Source of the DNA: Burkholderia sp. Ax-1719
GTDB lineage: Bacteria; Pseudomonadota; Gammaproteobacteria; Burkholderiales; Burkholderiaceae
Length of the DNA stretch: 64,000 nt
Assembly (NCBI RefSeq): GCF_011753055.1
Contig: NZ_VWWJ01000021.1
Coordinates: forward strand, 1-64,000
Direction: 5' to 3'
Both the position numbers and the translations under genes were made by a program. The notes under the pieces are model-generated. The model did no database searches and was not told where the DNA came from. It saw only the letters and a list, made by a program, of their open reading frames with translations. This document shows, piece after piece, positions 43,646-52,919 of the stretch (position 1 is its first letter; each line of letters begins with the position of its first letter).

Positions 43646-43684
43646 AAAAAACGCCACGCTGTTTGCATCAGCGTGGCGTTTTTG
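43646..43684. terminator. Bidirectional terminator between the permease and bioB
   Basis: ACGCCACGCTG / CAGCGTGGCGT, 7-nt loop, with A5 and T5 flanks serving both strands. Confidence 0.92.
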
Positions 43685-43717
43685 CTTTTAGCCCTTCGAA
43701 AAAGGCTGATTCGCGTG

Positions 43718-44803
43718 TTACTCGCAGTGGCCGCAGCCGCCGTGCGCGTGATCGTGGCCATGCGCGTGACCATGATCGTCAGCGGGCAGATGTTGCGCAG
43801 ACTGCGCCGAGATGCCCAGACGTTGCAGCAGCTTGCGGTCCGCTTCGGCTTGCGGATTGCTGGTCGTCAGCAGTTGGTCGCCGTAGAAAATCGAGTTCGC
43901 GCCGGCCATGAAGCACAGCGCCTGGAGCGCGTCGTCCATCTGCTCGCGGCCCGCCGAGAGACGCACCATCGCCTTCGGCATGGTGATGCGCGCAACCGCA
44001 ATCGTGCGAACGAATTCGAACGGATCGATCGGCTCGGTGCCTTCGAGCGGCGTGCCCGTCACCTGCACCAGATTGTTGATGGGCACCGATTCCGGATACG
44101 GCTCCATGTTCGCCAGCTGCGCGATCAGGCCCGCGCGCTCGCGGCGCGACTCGCCCATGCCGACGATGCCGCCGCAGCACACGTTGATGCCCGCGTCACG
44201 CACGCGCTCAAGCGTCTCCAGACGGTCGTCGTAGGTACGCGTGGTGATGATCTTGCCGTAGTACTCCGGCGAGGTATCGAGGTTGTGGTTGTAGTAGTCG
44301 AGGCCCGCATCGGCGAGTTCCTTCGCCTGGTGATCTTCGAGCATGCCGAGCGTCACGCAGGTTTCCAGACCCATCGCCTTCACGCCGCGAATCATGTCCT
44401 TGATCGGCTCCAGGTGGCGATCCTTCGGATTGCGCCACGCCGCGCCCATGCAAAAGCGCGTCGCGCCGTTGGACTTGGCCGCGCGTGCGGCGTCCAGCAC
44501 GGCGTCGACGGCCATCAGCTTGCCGGCTTCGAGTTCGGTTTCGTAGTGCGACGACTGCGGGCAGTACGCGCAATCTTCCTCGCAGCCGCCGGTCTTGATC
44601 GACAGCAGCGTGGAGAGCTGCACGGCATTGGCGTCGAAGTTTTCGCGATGCACTTGCTGCGCGCGGAACATCAGATCGTTGAACGGCAGTTCGTAGAGCT
44701 CGGCGACGTCGGCGACTTTCCAGCGCGCTGCGGCTTCGGCGGCAGCTTGGGCGCTCGGCGCGGTGGCCTTCAGCGAGGTGATGTCGATGTGGGTTTGCGT
44801 CAT
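43718..44803 (-). CDS. bioB: Biotin synthase
   Basis: The radical SAM enzyme that inserts sulfur into dethiobiotin, the last step to biotin. The cluster motif is CEEDCAYCPQSSHYETE at residues ~75-90. Further motifs are MGAAWRNPKDRHLEPI, YYNHNLDTSPEYYGKII, and CCGGIVGMGESRRERAGL. It ends in a His/Gly-rich tail (HGHAHGHDHAHGGCGHCE) of about 20 residues, present in some Burkholderia BioB but not in E. coli. Last gene of bioA-F-D-B, 41 bp after bioD. Confidence 0.96.
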   Translation of the reverse strand: MTQTHIDITSLKATAPSAQAAAEAAARWKVADVAELYELPFNDLMFRAQQVHRENFDANAVQLSTLLSIKTGGCEEDCAYCPQSSHYETELEAGKLMAVDAVLDAARAAKSNGATRFCMGAAWRNPKDRHLEPIKDMIRGVKAMGLETCVTLGMLEDHQAKELADAGLDYYNHNLDTSPEYYGKIITTRTYDDRLETLERVRDAGINVCCGGIVGMGESRRERAGLIAQLANMEPYPESVPINNLVQVTGTPLEGTEPIDPFEFVRTIAVARITMPKAMVRLSAGREQMDDALQALCFMAGANSIFYGDQLLTTSNPQAEADRKLLQRLGISAQSAQHLPADDHGHAHGHDHAHGGCGHCE

Positions 44804-44844
44804 GGTGTCGAAGTCCTTCGTGACGTGTGACTTGTGGTTTGGCT

Positions 44845-45582
44845 TCAACGCCCTGCCGCTGCGGCCAGGCGCGCGAGCAAGGTGTCGATGTTCAGGTGTT
44901 CGGCAGCGTCGTCGGCGCTCGCGCCGCGCATATGCGGCACGACGCCCAGCAGCGGCGCGCCGGGTTGGCCACCAGATTGCGCACCCAGCAGCGTGCGCAA
45001 GGTGTCGATGTTTTCTTCCGGGAAGGTCATGTTCGGGTCGATGCGATTCGCGACCCAGCCCGCGATCTTCAGGCCGCGCGCGGCGATGGCTTCGGCGGTG
45101 AGCAGCGCGTGGCTGATGCAGCCCAGCCGCATGCCGACCACCAGCACCACCGGCAAACCGAGCGCGACCGCCAGATCGGCGGTATCTTCGGTCGGCGTGA
45201 GCGGCACGCGGAAACCGCCGACGCCCTCCACCACCACCGCATCGGCAAGCTCGCACGCAGCGCGATGGCTATCGACGATGCGCGCCATATCGAGCGTCAC
45301 GCCTTCCAGCGCAGCGGCGATATGCGGCGCGGCCGGTTCCTTCAGCAGGAACGGCGTGCGCATCTCGGGCGGCAGCAGCACGCTGGCGGCGGCGTCGAGT
45401 TGATCGGCGTCTTCGTTGTGCCAGACACCGTCGCGCTCGTACGCGCCTGCCGCGATCGGCTTGAGCGCGGCCGCGCGCAGACCCGCGTGCGTGAGGCCGC
45501 GCAACAGCGCCGCACTCACGAAGGTCTTGCCGATTTCGGTGTCAGTGCCGGTGACGAAAAAAGAAACTTTGGCGACGGACAT
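44845..45582 (-). CDS. bioD: Dethiobiotin synthetase
   Basis: Closes the ureido ring of dethiobiotin using CO2 and ATP. The 245-residue protein starts MSVAKVSFFVTGTDTEIGKT with the P-loop in that segment, followed by LKPIAAGA and the VEGVGGFRVPLT motif. The start is fixed by AGGAGG 7 bp upstream and by overlap with the bioF stop (TAATG). Translation is coupled to bioF. Confidence 0.96.
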   Translation of the reverse strand: MSVAKVSFFVTGTDTEIGKTFVSAALLRGLTHAGLRAAALKPIAAGAYERDGVWHNEDADQLDAAASVLLPPEMRTPFLLKEPAAPHIAAALEGVTLDMARIVDSHRAACELADAVVVEGVGGFRVPLTPTEDTADLAVALGLPVVLVVGMRLGCISHALLTAEAIAARGLKIAGWVANRIDPNMTFPEENIDTLRTLLGAQSGGQPGAPLLGVVPHMRGASADDAAEHLNIDTLLARLAAAAGR

Positions 45583-46775
45583 TACGCGCCCTCCTGTGCG
45601 GCGCGGCTGGCGCGTTGCAGTGAATCGTTGAGACGGTCGAGATCGGCATCCGAATGCGCCGCCGACAGCGAAATGCGCAGGCGCGAGGTGCCCACCGGCA
45701 CGGTCGGCGGGCGGATCGCGGGCACCCACAGGCCGTCGCTTTCGAGCGTGGCTTGCAGCGCGAGCGTGGCGTCATTCGAGCCGATCACCAGCGCCTGCAC
45801 GGCGCTCGCCGAATCGACCGGCATCCAGCAGGTTTCCTTGAGCATGGCGCGCGTGCGGGCGATCAGATGCGCCAGATGCGCGCGCCGCGCGTCGCCCTCT
45901 TCGCCCGCGATGACGCGCAGGCTCGCGCTGACCGCATGCGCCACCGCCGGCGACGATGCCGTCGTGAAGATATACGGCCGCGCGCGCTGCACCAGCCATT
46001 CGATCACGGTGGCGTGCGCGCAGACGAACGCGCCCGACACACCCGCCGCCTTGCCGAGCGTGCCGACCATCACCAGATGCGGCGAGCGCAACGCGGCTTC
46101 GGCGATCGCACCGCGGCCTTGCGGGCCGAGCACGCCCAGACCGTGCGCATCGTCGACGACGAGCCACGCGCCATGTTGTTCGGCCAGTTCGACCAGACGC
46201 GCGAGCGGCGCGACATCGCCGTCCATGCTGAAGACGGTGTCGCTCACGATCAGCTTTGCGCCTGCATCGCTTGCGTCGAGCATCGCGCTCAGCGCGTCCA
46301 TGTCGGCGTGCGGATAGACCTGGATTTCGGCGCGCGACAGCCGTGCGCCGTCGATCAGCGAGGCGTGGTTCAGCGAATCGGAAAAGATCGTCGTGCCGCG
46401 GCCCGCCAGCGCGGTGAGCACGGCGAGGTTCGCCATATAGCCGGTGCTGAAGTACAGCGCGCGCGGTGCATCGACGAAACCGCCCGCGAACGCAGCGAGA
46501 TCGTCTTCAAGCTGCTCGTGCGCGCGCGAATGGCCGCCCAGCAGATGCGAGCCGCCGCTGCCCGCGCCGTAGCGCTGCGCACCTTCGGCCAGCGCCGCGA
46601 TGAGTTGCGGATGGTTGGCGAGGCCCAGGTAATCGTTGCTCGCAAAACCGATGGTCTCGCGTCCATCGACCGTCATATGCGCGTCGCACGGCGTGTCGAT
46701 GGTGCGGCGACGGCGGCGCAAACCGTGCGCGTCGAGTTCGCTCAGGCTCTGTTCGAGCGTGTCCAGCAAATGCAT
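45582..46775 (-). CDS. bioF: 8-amino-7-oxononanoate synthase
   Basis: The PLP enzyme joining pimeloyl-thioester and L-alanine to form KAPA. 397 residues. Key parts are FASNDYLGLANHPQL near residue 45, the GSGGSHLLGGHSRAHEQLE segment, DDAHGLGVLGPQGRG, and GTLGKAAGVSGAF with the PLP-binding Lys. The start overlaps the bioA stop (TGATG), so it is translationally coupled. Confidence 0.96.
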   Translation of the reverse strand: MHLLDTLEQSLSELDAHGLRRRRRTIDTPCDAHMTVDGRETIGFASNDYLGLANHPQLIAALAEGAQRYGAGSGGSHLLGGHSRAHEQLEDDLAAFAGGFVDAPRALYFSTGYMANLAVLTALAGRGTTIFSDSLNHASLIDGARLSRAEIQVYPHADMDALSAMLDASDAGAKLIVSDTVFSMDGDVAPLARLVELAEQHGAWLVVDDAHGLGVLGPQGRGAIAEAALRSPHLVMVGTLGKAAGVSGAFVCAHATVIEWLVQRARPYIFTTASSPAVAHAVSASLRVIAGEEGDARRAHLAHLIARTRAMLKETCWMPVDSASAVQALVIGSNDATLALQATLESDGLWVPAIRPPTVPVGTSRLRISLSAAHSDADLDRLNDSLQRASRAAQEGA

Positions 46776-48160
46776 CAGAGGTCCTCCGCGACGGTGGCGT
46801 CGAATGTCTCGCGTGTGCGCGTCGCGAGCAGCGCCTGCGTTTCGGCGTCCAGAATGTAGGGCGGCATGACGTAGACCGTGGTGCCGATCGGGCGCAGCAG
46901 CAATTCGCGCTGCAAGGCGTTTTCGAAGAAACGGCGCGAAAAAGTGCGTGCGCGTTCGGCATCGTCGAGCGCCACGTCGAACGCGAGGATCGTGCCGCAC
47001 TGGCGCATGTTGCGCACCAGCGGATGCGCGTCGAGCGGCGCGAACGCTTCGCGCAGCTGCACGGATTTACGCGCGTTCGACTCCAGCACGCCTTCGCGCG
47101 CAAACAGGTCGAGCGTCGCCAACGCCGCGCGGCACGCGAGCGGATTGCCCGTGTACGAGTGCGAATGCAGGAAGCCGCGCGTGGTGTCGTCGTCGTAGAA
47201 CGCGGCGTAGATTTCGTCGCGCGAGAGCACGATCGAGAGCGGCAGATAGCCGCCGCTGATGCCCTTCGAAAGCGTCAGCAGATCGGGCCAGATGCCGGCC
47301 TGCTCGCAGGCGAAGAAGGTGCCGGTGCGACCGCAGCCCACGGCGATTTCATCGGCGATCAGGTGCACCTTGTACTGGTCGCACAGCGCGCGCAGACCGC
47401 GCAGATACGAGGGATCGTGCATCGCCATGCCGGCGGCGCACTGCACCAGCGGCTCGACGATCAGCGCGGCGATGCGGCCTTCGCGTTCGGCGAAGAGTCG
47501 TTCCACGTCCGCGAGCGCGCGGCGCGCCACATCGGCGGCGCTTTCGCCTTCCTGCGCCAGGCGCGCGTCCGGCGAAGCCACCACATGCGCGTGCGTGAGC
47601 AGCGGATCGTAGGCATCGCGGAACAGCTTCACATCGGTCACGCCGAGCGCGCCGATGGTCTCACCGTGATAGCTGTTGGCGAGGCAGACGAACTCGCGCT
47701 TGTCGCTCGCGCCCTGATTGCGCCACGCGTGGAAGCTCATCTTCAGCGCGATTTCGACCGCCGATGCGCCGTCCGAGGCAAAGAACGCGTGGCCCAGCAC
47801 GTTGTCCGTGAGCGCGGCCAGATGTTCAGCCAGTTCGACTGCCGGTTCGTGCGTGCAGCCCGCCAGCATGACGTGCTCAAGCGTATCGAGCTGCGCCTTG
47901 AGCGCGGCGTTGATGGCCGGATTGGCGTGGCCGAACAGATTCACCCACCACGAACTGATGGCGTCGAGATAGCGCCGGTCCTCGTGGTCATAGAGCCACG
48001 GGCCCGCGCCGCGCGAGACCGCGACGAGCGGCAGTCGCTCATGGTGTTTCATCTGGGTGCAAGGGTGCCAGACCGCGCGCAGGCTGCGGGCGATCCAGGC
48101 ATCGTTGCCCAGGTTGGCTTGCGAGTTTTGATGTTGCGAATTCTTGTGTTGCGAGTCCAC
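46775..48160 (-). CDS. bioA: Adenosylmethionine-8-amino-7-oxononanoate aminotransferase
   Basis: The PLP aminotransferase making DAPA from KAPA and SAM. 461 residues. The substrate-binding segment is VWHPCTQMKHHERLPLV, the body has SSWWVNLFGHANPAIN and GGYLPLSIVLS, and the PLP Lys lies in LTLSKGISGGYLP. It starts with GTG, preceded by GGGAG, and has a Ser/Gln/Asn-rich N-terminal repeat (SQHKNSQHQNSQ) encoded by near-repeats of a GCGAATT-type sequence. First gene of the operon. Confidence 0.95.
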   Translation of the reverse strand: MDSQHKNSQHQNSQANLGNDAWIARSLRAVWHPCTQMKHHERLPLVAVSRGAGPWLYDHEDRRYLDAISSWWVNLFGHANPAINAALKAQLDTLEHVMLAGCTHEPAVELAEHLAALTDNVLGHAFFASDGASAVEIALKMSFHAWRNQGASDKREFVCLANSYHGETIGALGVTDVKLFRDAYDPLLTHAHVVASPDARLAQEGESAADVARRALADVERLFAEREGRIAALIVEPLVQCAAGMAMHDPSYLRGLRALCDQYKVHLIADEIAVGCGRTGTFFACEQAGIWPDLLTLSKGISGGYLPLSIVLSRDEIYAAFYDDDTTRGFLHSHSYTGNPLACRAALATLDLFAREGVLESNARKSVQLREAFAPLDAHPLVRNMRQCGTILAFDVALDDAERARTFSRRFFENALQRELLLRPIGTTVYVMPPYILDAETQALLATRTRETFDATVAEDL

Positions 48161-48227
48161 TTACGGCTCCCGATACGACAGCGCAGCCGAATTTAGCGCG
48201 TTCGATCACGCAATGCACTACCCCCAA

Positions 48228-48267
48228 AATGGGCTTTCAAGCCCCGCCGCTGCGGGGTTTGGCGGGG
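48228..48267 (-). other. Cluster of competing hairpins upstream of bioA
   Basis: Three overlapping inverted repeats: GGGCTT/AAGCCC (48231-48244), CCCCGC/GCGGGG (48242-48257) and CCCCGCC/GGCGGGG (48242-48267). They share arms, so only one could form at a time. I saw no clear BirA or BioR operator. The rest of 48161-48446 has no supported feature. Confidence 0.4.
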
Positions 48268-48446
48268 TTCGGCACAGCTGGGCGCACTTCGTTTGCAAAG
48301 TCCAGAAATGCACGTAGATGACGACGACAAAGTGACGCGCGCTTATGCAAAAAAATATGTGGAGAGGCGCACGCGAGGCGATCTCGCCGTGGGTATCGCG
48401 CGCCTGATTTGGGGATCTATCACTTGATGACAAAAGGAACAGGCAA

Positions 48447-48472
48447 GAAAAAAGGCGCCGTTGGGCGCCTTT
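48447..48472 (-). terminator. Terminator of the secreted hydrolase
   Basis: AAAGGCGCC-GTTG-GGCGCCTTT with T6 on the minus strand, 25 bp past the stop. Confidence 0.88.
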
Positions 48473-48496
48473 CGGTGTGACCGGAGACTGAGCGGC

Positions 48497-49915
48497 TTAG
48501 CGGCTGGCCAGCGAGTGCGACGAATCCGCCGCGCCAGGCGCAGCGCTGCCGTTATCCGCCACGGCATGGCCGTCGTCGTGGGAATCGCTCTGCGCGGTCG
48601 CGGCGTTTTCGTTGGCCCACACCACGTTGCCGTTCACTGCGTAGAGGCGGCACGGATCGGAGCTGTGCTTCTGGCAGTTCGCCACGGCGACGTCCATCGG
48701 ATTGTCGCCGCCTTCGGCCCACGACCACGCGCCCGAATCGGACACCGCGAACGCGCGGCTCGGGTACTGCTTGAGGAAGTTGCGATAGCCGTCACGGCCC
48801 GCCTGATCGAGGAACGGCACCGCGCCCACCGATTCGATCGACGCATAGCCGCTGGCACGCGGCGCGGCCGGCGTTTCCACGCGGTATTGCACCGACGTCG
48901 GCATGCCCTGATTGGCGAGGAAGGCTTCGACCGTCGGCCACCAGACCTGCACGCCGTCGCGATCGCCCACGAGGCGGTGCGCGTCGTTCTTGTACGCGCC
49001 GAAATCGACCAGCTTCGCGCCCGAGCCCGGCTGCGTGTCGCCAGCTTGAGCCGTGCGGAACGCGGCGAACATCTTCGTGACGAGGTCGGGCGTCCACACC
49101 GAATCGTTGTCGCCGTAGAGCCAGAGCGAGGCCACGCGGGCCTTGCCGCCGTAGGAGCCGAACGCCTGGGTCAGGTTGTCCTGCCAGCCCGTGCAGGCAT
49201 CCTGGCGCAAGCCGCCCGAAAAGTTGATGAGCGCACGCACGCCGTGCGCGGCTTCGGTGCCGTAGGCCATGGTCGCGAGACCGCCGTGCGAGGTGCCCGC
49301 CACAGCGATGTGGTTCGCGTCGACATACGGCTGCTTCGACATGTAATCGACCGTGGTGGCGACGTCGGCGGCCTGGCCCATGCCGTTGCTCGCGACGTCG
49401 CAGCCGTCCTGCTCGTAGGTGCCGCCCGAACCCGCGAAGCCGCGGCGGTTCGGCGCGACCACCACGTAGCCGCGGCGCACGAATTCGCGCGCGAACGACA
49501 TCGGGTCGCTGCGCGGCTGCATGCGCGGGTCGCCGGGGATCTTGCCGTGGTTGAAGACCACCATCGGGAACGGGCCTGGGCCGTCCGGGCGGTACACCGT
49601 GGTTTCGAGCGTCACGTCGGACTCGCCCGGCACGGGAATCTGGATGATCTGGGCGTTCATGCCCGAATGCACGACAGGCAGATACGCGTCGTCGAGCGCA
49701 ATGCGCGGAACGTGCGCGCTGCCGAGCGGGCCGGATGCGTTAGCGCTCAATGAGGATTGCGCGCCAGTCGTGGCGCTGGCGTGCGCGGCGGTATTCGATG
49801 TCTGCGTCGACGCCACCTGAGCGGCCGGATCGGAAAGAGAGGCTGCGTGCGCCACCGACAGCATGCATGCTGTGCCGGCCACCGCCCATCCGGTAAGAAG
49901 CTTCCTGAACGCCAT
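48497..49915 (-). CDS. Secreted alpha/beta hydrolase (dienelactone hydrolase-like)
   Basis: 472 residues. A signal peptide (MAFRKLLTGWAVAGTACMLS, cleavage near AHAA) leads into a Ser/Thr/Ala-rich linker of ~45 residues. The hydrolase core has PMVVFNHGKIPGDPRM (oxyanion region), then VAGTSHGGLATMAYG, where the Ser of GTSHGG is the nucleophile (GxSxG). A C-terminal extension of ~170 residues ends in an acidic, Ser/Ala-rich tail. Activity on esters is likely; the substrate is unknown. The upstream gap (49916-50373, 458 bp) has no gene that I can support. Confidence 0.82.
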   Translation of the reverse strand: MAFRKLLTGWAVAGTACMLSVAHAASLSDPAAQVASTQTSNTAAHASATTGAQSSLSANASGPLGSAHVPRIALDDAYLPVVHSGMNAQIIQIPVPGESDVTLETTVYRPDGPGPFPMVVFNHGKIPGDPRMQPRSDPMSFAREFVRRGYVVVAPNRRGFAGSGGTYEQDGCDVASNGMGQAADVATTVDYMSKQPYVDANHIAVAGTSHGGLATMAYGTEAAHGVRALINFSGGLRQDACTGWQDNLTQAFGSYGGKARVASLWLYGDNDSVWTPDLVTKMFAAFRTAQAGDTQPGSGAKLVDFGAYKNDAHRLVGDRDGVQVWWPTVEAFLANQGMPTSVQYRVETPAAPRASGYASIESVGAVPFLDQAGRDGYRNFLKQYPSRAFAVSDSGAWSWAEGGDNPMDVAVANCQKHSSDPCRLYAVNGNVVWANENAATAQSDSHDDGHAVADNGSAAPGAADSSHSLASR

Positions 49916-50373
49916 GCGCTACACCCGCCTGCGAAAATCCTGCTGTGAATCTGACTACCGAGCAACTGTCCCCGTCCTTGACGGACACAACGGAACACTG
50001 GCGCGCCTGGCCCGAAAGCCTGGCGTGGCATGACCCGTTGCAGGGAAGTAAAACCGATCGGAACACCTGAGCGGCGCCTTTCTGTCATCGATCAGACTCG
50101 CCGCCAGCATCCGTTTTGAAGTCGCCGCGAAATTGTTTTTCAACAAACTCTTAATGGCGAAACGGACACCGTGATTGCATCCTCGCACGACAAATAATTG
50201 TTGTGCAATTCAGGGGTAACCCGGCATAAGGCATGCCAACGGCGCGCATGCCTTTAAGCACGGCGCATTGGCGGATTTCGAGGTAATGGGGAGTAACGAA
50301 AACGGAAAATAATGGCGGATCCGGCCTGTCGCGCGCCGCCTACATCCCCGTTTTTTGCAGGTAAGCGCGTGCT

Positions 50374-50829
50374 TCAGCCTTCCAGGATATCGCCGTCAAC
50401 GTAGCGCCAGCGGCCGTCATCGCCGCGCGTGAAACGGCTGGTTTCGTGCAGGCGATACGCACGTCCGCCGCTTTTATGGCGCGCAATGAATTCGACGATC
50501 GCATGCGTTTCGTCGATCTGCTCGTGGCGCTTCACGGCGAGGCCCAGCCAGCGCGGCGCGCCCGGCTCATTGGGGTCGACGTCGAGATCGGCGGGACAGG
50601 TTTCGGCGGACCAGGTCGCGCGCAGATACGGCGCCTCGCCCAGCACATAGGCTGTGTAGCGCGAGCGCATCAGTTCAAGCGCCGTTGCGGGCACGGCGTC
50701 GCCATCGATAAAGCGGCCGCAGCAGTCGGTAAAACGCGGCGCCTTCGCGCCCGATTTTTGATTTGGCGTCGCGCCGCCGCACGGACACTCGACGGGACGT
50801 TGCGTAGCTGCGGGCTTACCAGCACTCAT
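50374..50829 (-). CDS. YchJ-family protein (UPF0225), SEC-C-like motif
   Basis: 151 residues with the YchJ layout: an N-terminal Cys cluster (ECPCGG, then FTDCCGRFIDGD) resembling a zinc knuckle, followed by LMRSRYTAYVLGEAPYLRAT and the YRLHETSRF region. Cys-rich SEC-C motifs bind zinc; the cellular role is unknown. Start is ATG MSAGKPAATQ after AAGGAATGG. A 27-bp longer reading is possible but less supported. Confidence 0.88.
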   Translation of the reverse strand: MSAGKPAATQRPVECPCGGATPNQKSGAKAPRFTDCCGRFIDGDAVPATALELMRSRYTAYVLGEAPYLRATWSAETCPADLDVDPNEPGAPRWLGLAVKRHEQIDETHAIVEFIARHKSGGRAYRLHETSRFTRGDDGRWRYVDGDILEG

Positions 50830-50867
50830 AAAAAAGCCATTCCTTCGACGAAACAAAAATCAAAAAT

Positions 50868-50897
50868 AAAAAGCCGCCCGCGCGAGCGAAGCGGCCC
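50868..50897 (-). terminator. Likely terminator after the SDR gene
   Basis: A GCCGC/GCGGC-based stem with G-U pairs, and TTTTTATTTTT on the minus strand, directly past the SDR stop. Confidence 0.65.
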
Positions 50898-50917
50898 TGT
50901 TTCCAGACCTGCGGAGC

Positions 50918-51595
50918 TTACCAGTCGAGTTCGGTGCCGTCGTACTGGAAGAAGCGTCCGTTGAAGACTTCGCGCGCGGCGGCCGCTTCCGCGATCACTT
51001 CGCGCATGCCGGCCACACTCGCGCTGGCGTCGATGGCCGCGTGTGCGCCGCCCATATCGGTGCGCACCCAGCCCGGATGCAGCGCAATGCAGGTCGCGCG
51101 ACGCGTCTGCAGCGAGGTGATCTTGAGCACGTCGTTGACCGCCGCCTTGCTCGCGCGATACAGCCAGCCAGTCGTACCCGTGGTCTGCGTGATGCTGCCC
51201 ATGCGGCTCGACAGCACCGCGAGCACGCCGTGCGCCGCATCGACGAGCGGCAGCAGGATCGGAATGAGCTGCATCGGGCCGCGCACGTTGGTGTTCATCA
51301 CGTATTCGAAGTCTTCGGCGGTGATGGCTTCGACGCCCTCGGTACGCGGGCCGTACACGCCCGAGACGATCAGCGCCACATCCAGACGCTCGCCGTCGAG
51401 CTTCCAGCCCAGCGCGGCGATGTCTTCGGGATTCGCAATATCCAGCTCATACGTCTGCGCACCGAGCGCGCGCAATTCGCCAAGCGATGCTTCGGAACGG
51501 GCCGTGGCCAGCACGCGCCAGCCGGCCTTCACATACTGGCGCGCGAACTCAAGTCCGAGGCCGCGCGAGGCTCCCACGATCAACGCTGTCTTCAT
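50918..51595 (-). CDS. Short-chain dehydrogenase/reductase (SDR)
   Basis: 225 residues in the classical SDR fold. The NAD(P)-binding GASRGLGLEFARQYVKAGW starts near residue 9 (GxxxGxG). The active-site Tyr-xxx-Lys occurs as YRASKAAV near residue 150 (GWLYRASKAAVNDV), with Ser in VLSSRMGS. It is similar to the csgA/carbonyl-reductase-like subfamily. Start is ATG MKTALIVGAS. The substrate is unknown. It lies 95 bp downstream of the thiolase on the same strand. Confidence 0.88.
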   Translation of the reverse strand: MKTALIVGASRGLGLEFARQYVKAGWRVLATARSEASLGELRALGAQTYELDIANPEDIAALGWKLDGERLDVALIVSGVYGPRTEGVEAITAEDFEYVMNTNVRGPMQLIPILLPLVDAAHGVLAVLSSRMGSITQTTGTTGWLYRASKAAVNDVLKITSLQTRRATCIALHPGWVRTDMGGAHAAIDASASVAGMREVIAEAAAAREVFNGRFFQYDGTELDW

Positions 51596-51689
51596 GTTGC
51601 ACCTGTCTTGTATGCCGCGGTCTTTACCCAGCCCCGCGTGCGGGGTCTTGCCGCGCGCCGCCTCCCTGCGGCGCACGTCATGCAAGAGC

Positions 51690-52904
51690 CTACATGAGTT
51701 CGACGCCCATTGCCGTGGCCTCGCCGCCGCCGATGCACAGGCTCGCCACGCCTCGCTTGCCGCCTCGCGCACGCAACGCACCGATCAGCGTGACGAGAAT
51801 GCGCGCGCCCGACGCGCCAATCGGATGCCCCAGCGCGCACGCTCCGCCATTCACGTTGACCTTGTCATGCGGGAGGTTGTGCTCTTTCATCGCCGCCATC
51901 GTGACCACGGCGAAGGCTTCGTTGATTTCGTAGAGATCGACGTCCTCGGCCTTCCAGCCGGTCTTCTCGAACAGCTTCGCGATGGCGCCCACCGGCGCGG
52001 TCGTGAACTTCGCGGGCGCCTGCGCGAAGGTCGTGTGTCCCGTGACGCGCGCGATGGGCTGCACGCCCAGACGCTTCGCCGTCGATTCGCGCATCATCAC
52101 GAGCGCCGCCGCGCCATCCGAAATCGACGAGGCGTTCGCGGCCGTCACCGTGCCCGTCTTGCTGAACGCAGGCTTGAGCGTGGGAATCTTGTCGAGGTTG
52201 GCCTTGAAGGGCTGTTCGTCGCGCTCGACCGTGGTTTCGCCGCTGCGCGAGGCCACTTTTACGGGCGCGATTTCCCATGCGAACGAGCCGTCTTCGTTGG
52301 CGCGTTTCGCGCGCTTGAGCGATTCGATGGCGAAGGCGTCCTGGCGCTCGCGCGAGAAGTCGTATTCGCCCGCGCACTCCTCCGCAAAGGTGCCCATGAG
52401 GCGGCCCTTGTCGTAGGCGTCTTCGAGACCGTCGAGGAACATATGGTCGAGCACCTGGCCGTGCCCCATGCGCATGCCCGCGCGCGCCTTCGGCAGCAGG
52501 TACGGCGCATTCGACATGCTTTCCATGCCGCCCGCGACGATCACGTCAGCGGAACCGGCCAGCAGCATGTCGTGCGCGAACATCGCCGCGCGCATACCTG
52601 AACCGCACATCTTGTTCACCGTAGTCGCACCGGCCGCCAGCGGCAGCCCTGCGCCGAGCGCCGCCTGACGCGCGGGCGCCTGGCCCTGACCCGCGGGCAG
52701 CACGCAGCCCATCACCACTTCGTCGATCTGTTCGGGCTTGAGGCCCGCGCGCTCGACGGCGGCGGCGATCGCCGTCGCGCCCAGTTGCGGCGCCGTCAGC
52801 GCGGCGAATTCGCCCTGGAAACCGGCCATCGGCGTGCGCGCCACGGCGACGATCACGATGGCGTCCTGCTGCTGGTTTTGCGCGGTGTTCTGTGTCTCAC
52901 TCAT
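51690..52904 (-). CDS. Acetyl-CoA acetyltransferase (thiolase)
   Basis: 404 residues. The acyl-binding Cys is in NKMCGSGMRAAM near residue 95, the His is in GHPIGASGAR near 360, and the second Cys in CIGGGEATAMGVE near 390. These form the thiolase triad. It condenses two acetyl-CoA or cleaves acetoacetyl-CoA. The ATG at 52904 was chosen because AGGAGG is 6 bp upstream of it and touches the alternative ATG at 52910. It could serve leucine, ketone or polyhydroxybutyrate pathways; no phaB or phaC is adjacent. Confidence 0.93.
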   Translation of the reverse strand: MSETQNTAQNQQQDAIVIVAVARTPMAGFQGEFAALTAPQLGATAIAAAVERAGLKPEQIDEVVMGCVLPAGQGQAPARQAALGAGLPLAAGATTVNKMCGSGMRAAMFAHDMLLAGSADVIVAGGMESMSNAPYLLPKARAGMRMGHGQVLDHMFLDGLEDAYDKGRLMGTFAEECAGEYDFSRERQDAFAIESLKRAKRANEDGSFAWEIAPVKVASRSGETTVERDEQPFKANLDKIPTLKPAFSKTGTVTAANASSISDGAAALVMMRESTAKRLGVQPIARVTGHTTFAQAPAKFTTAPVGAIAKLFEKTGWKAEDVDLYEINEAFAVVTMAAMKEHNLPHDKVNVNGGACALGHPIGASGARILVTLIGALRARGGKRGVASLCIGGGEATAMGVELM

Positions 52905-52919
52905 GTCCATCCTCCTTGT

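Noticed and set aside
49740..50188. Small frames in the gap between the hydrolase and YchJ genes
   Set aside because: No ribosome sites, no recognisable domain and composition like random GC-rich sequence.
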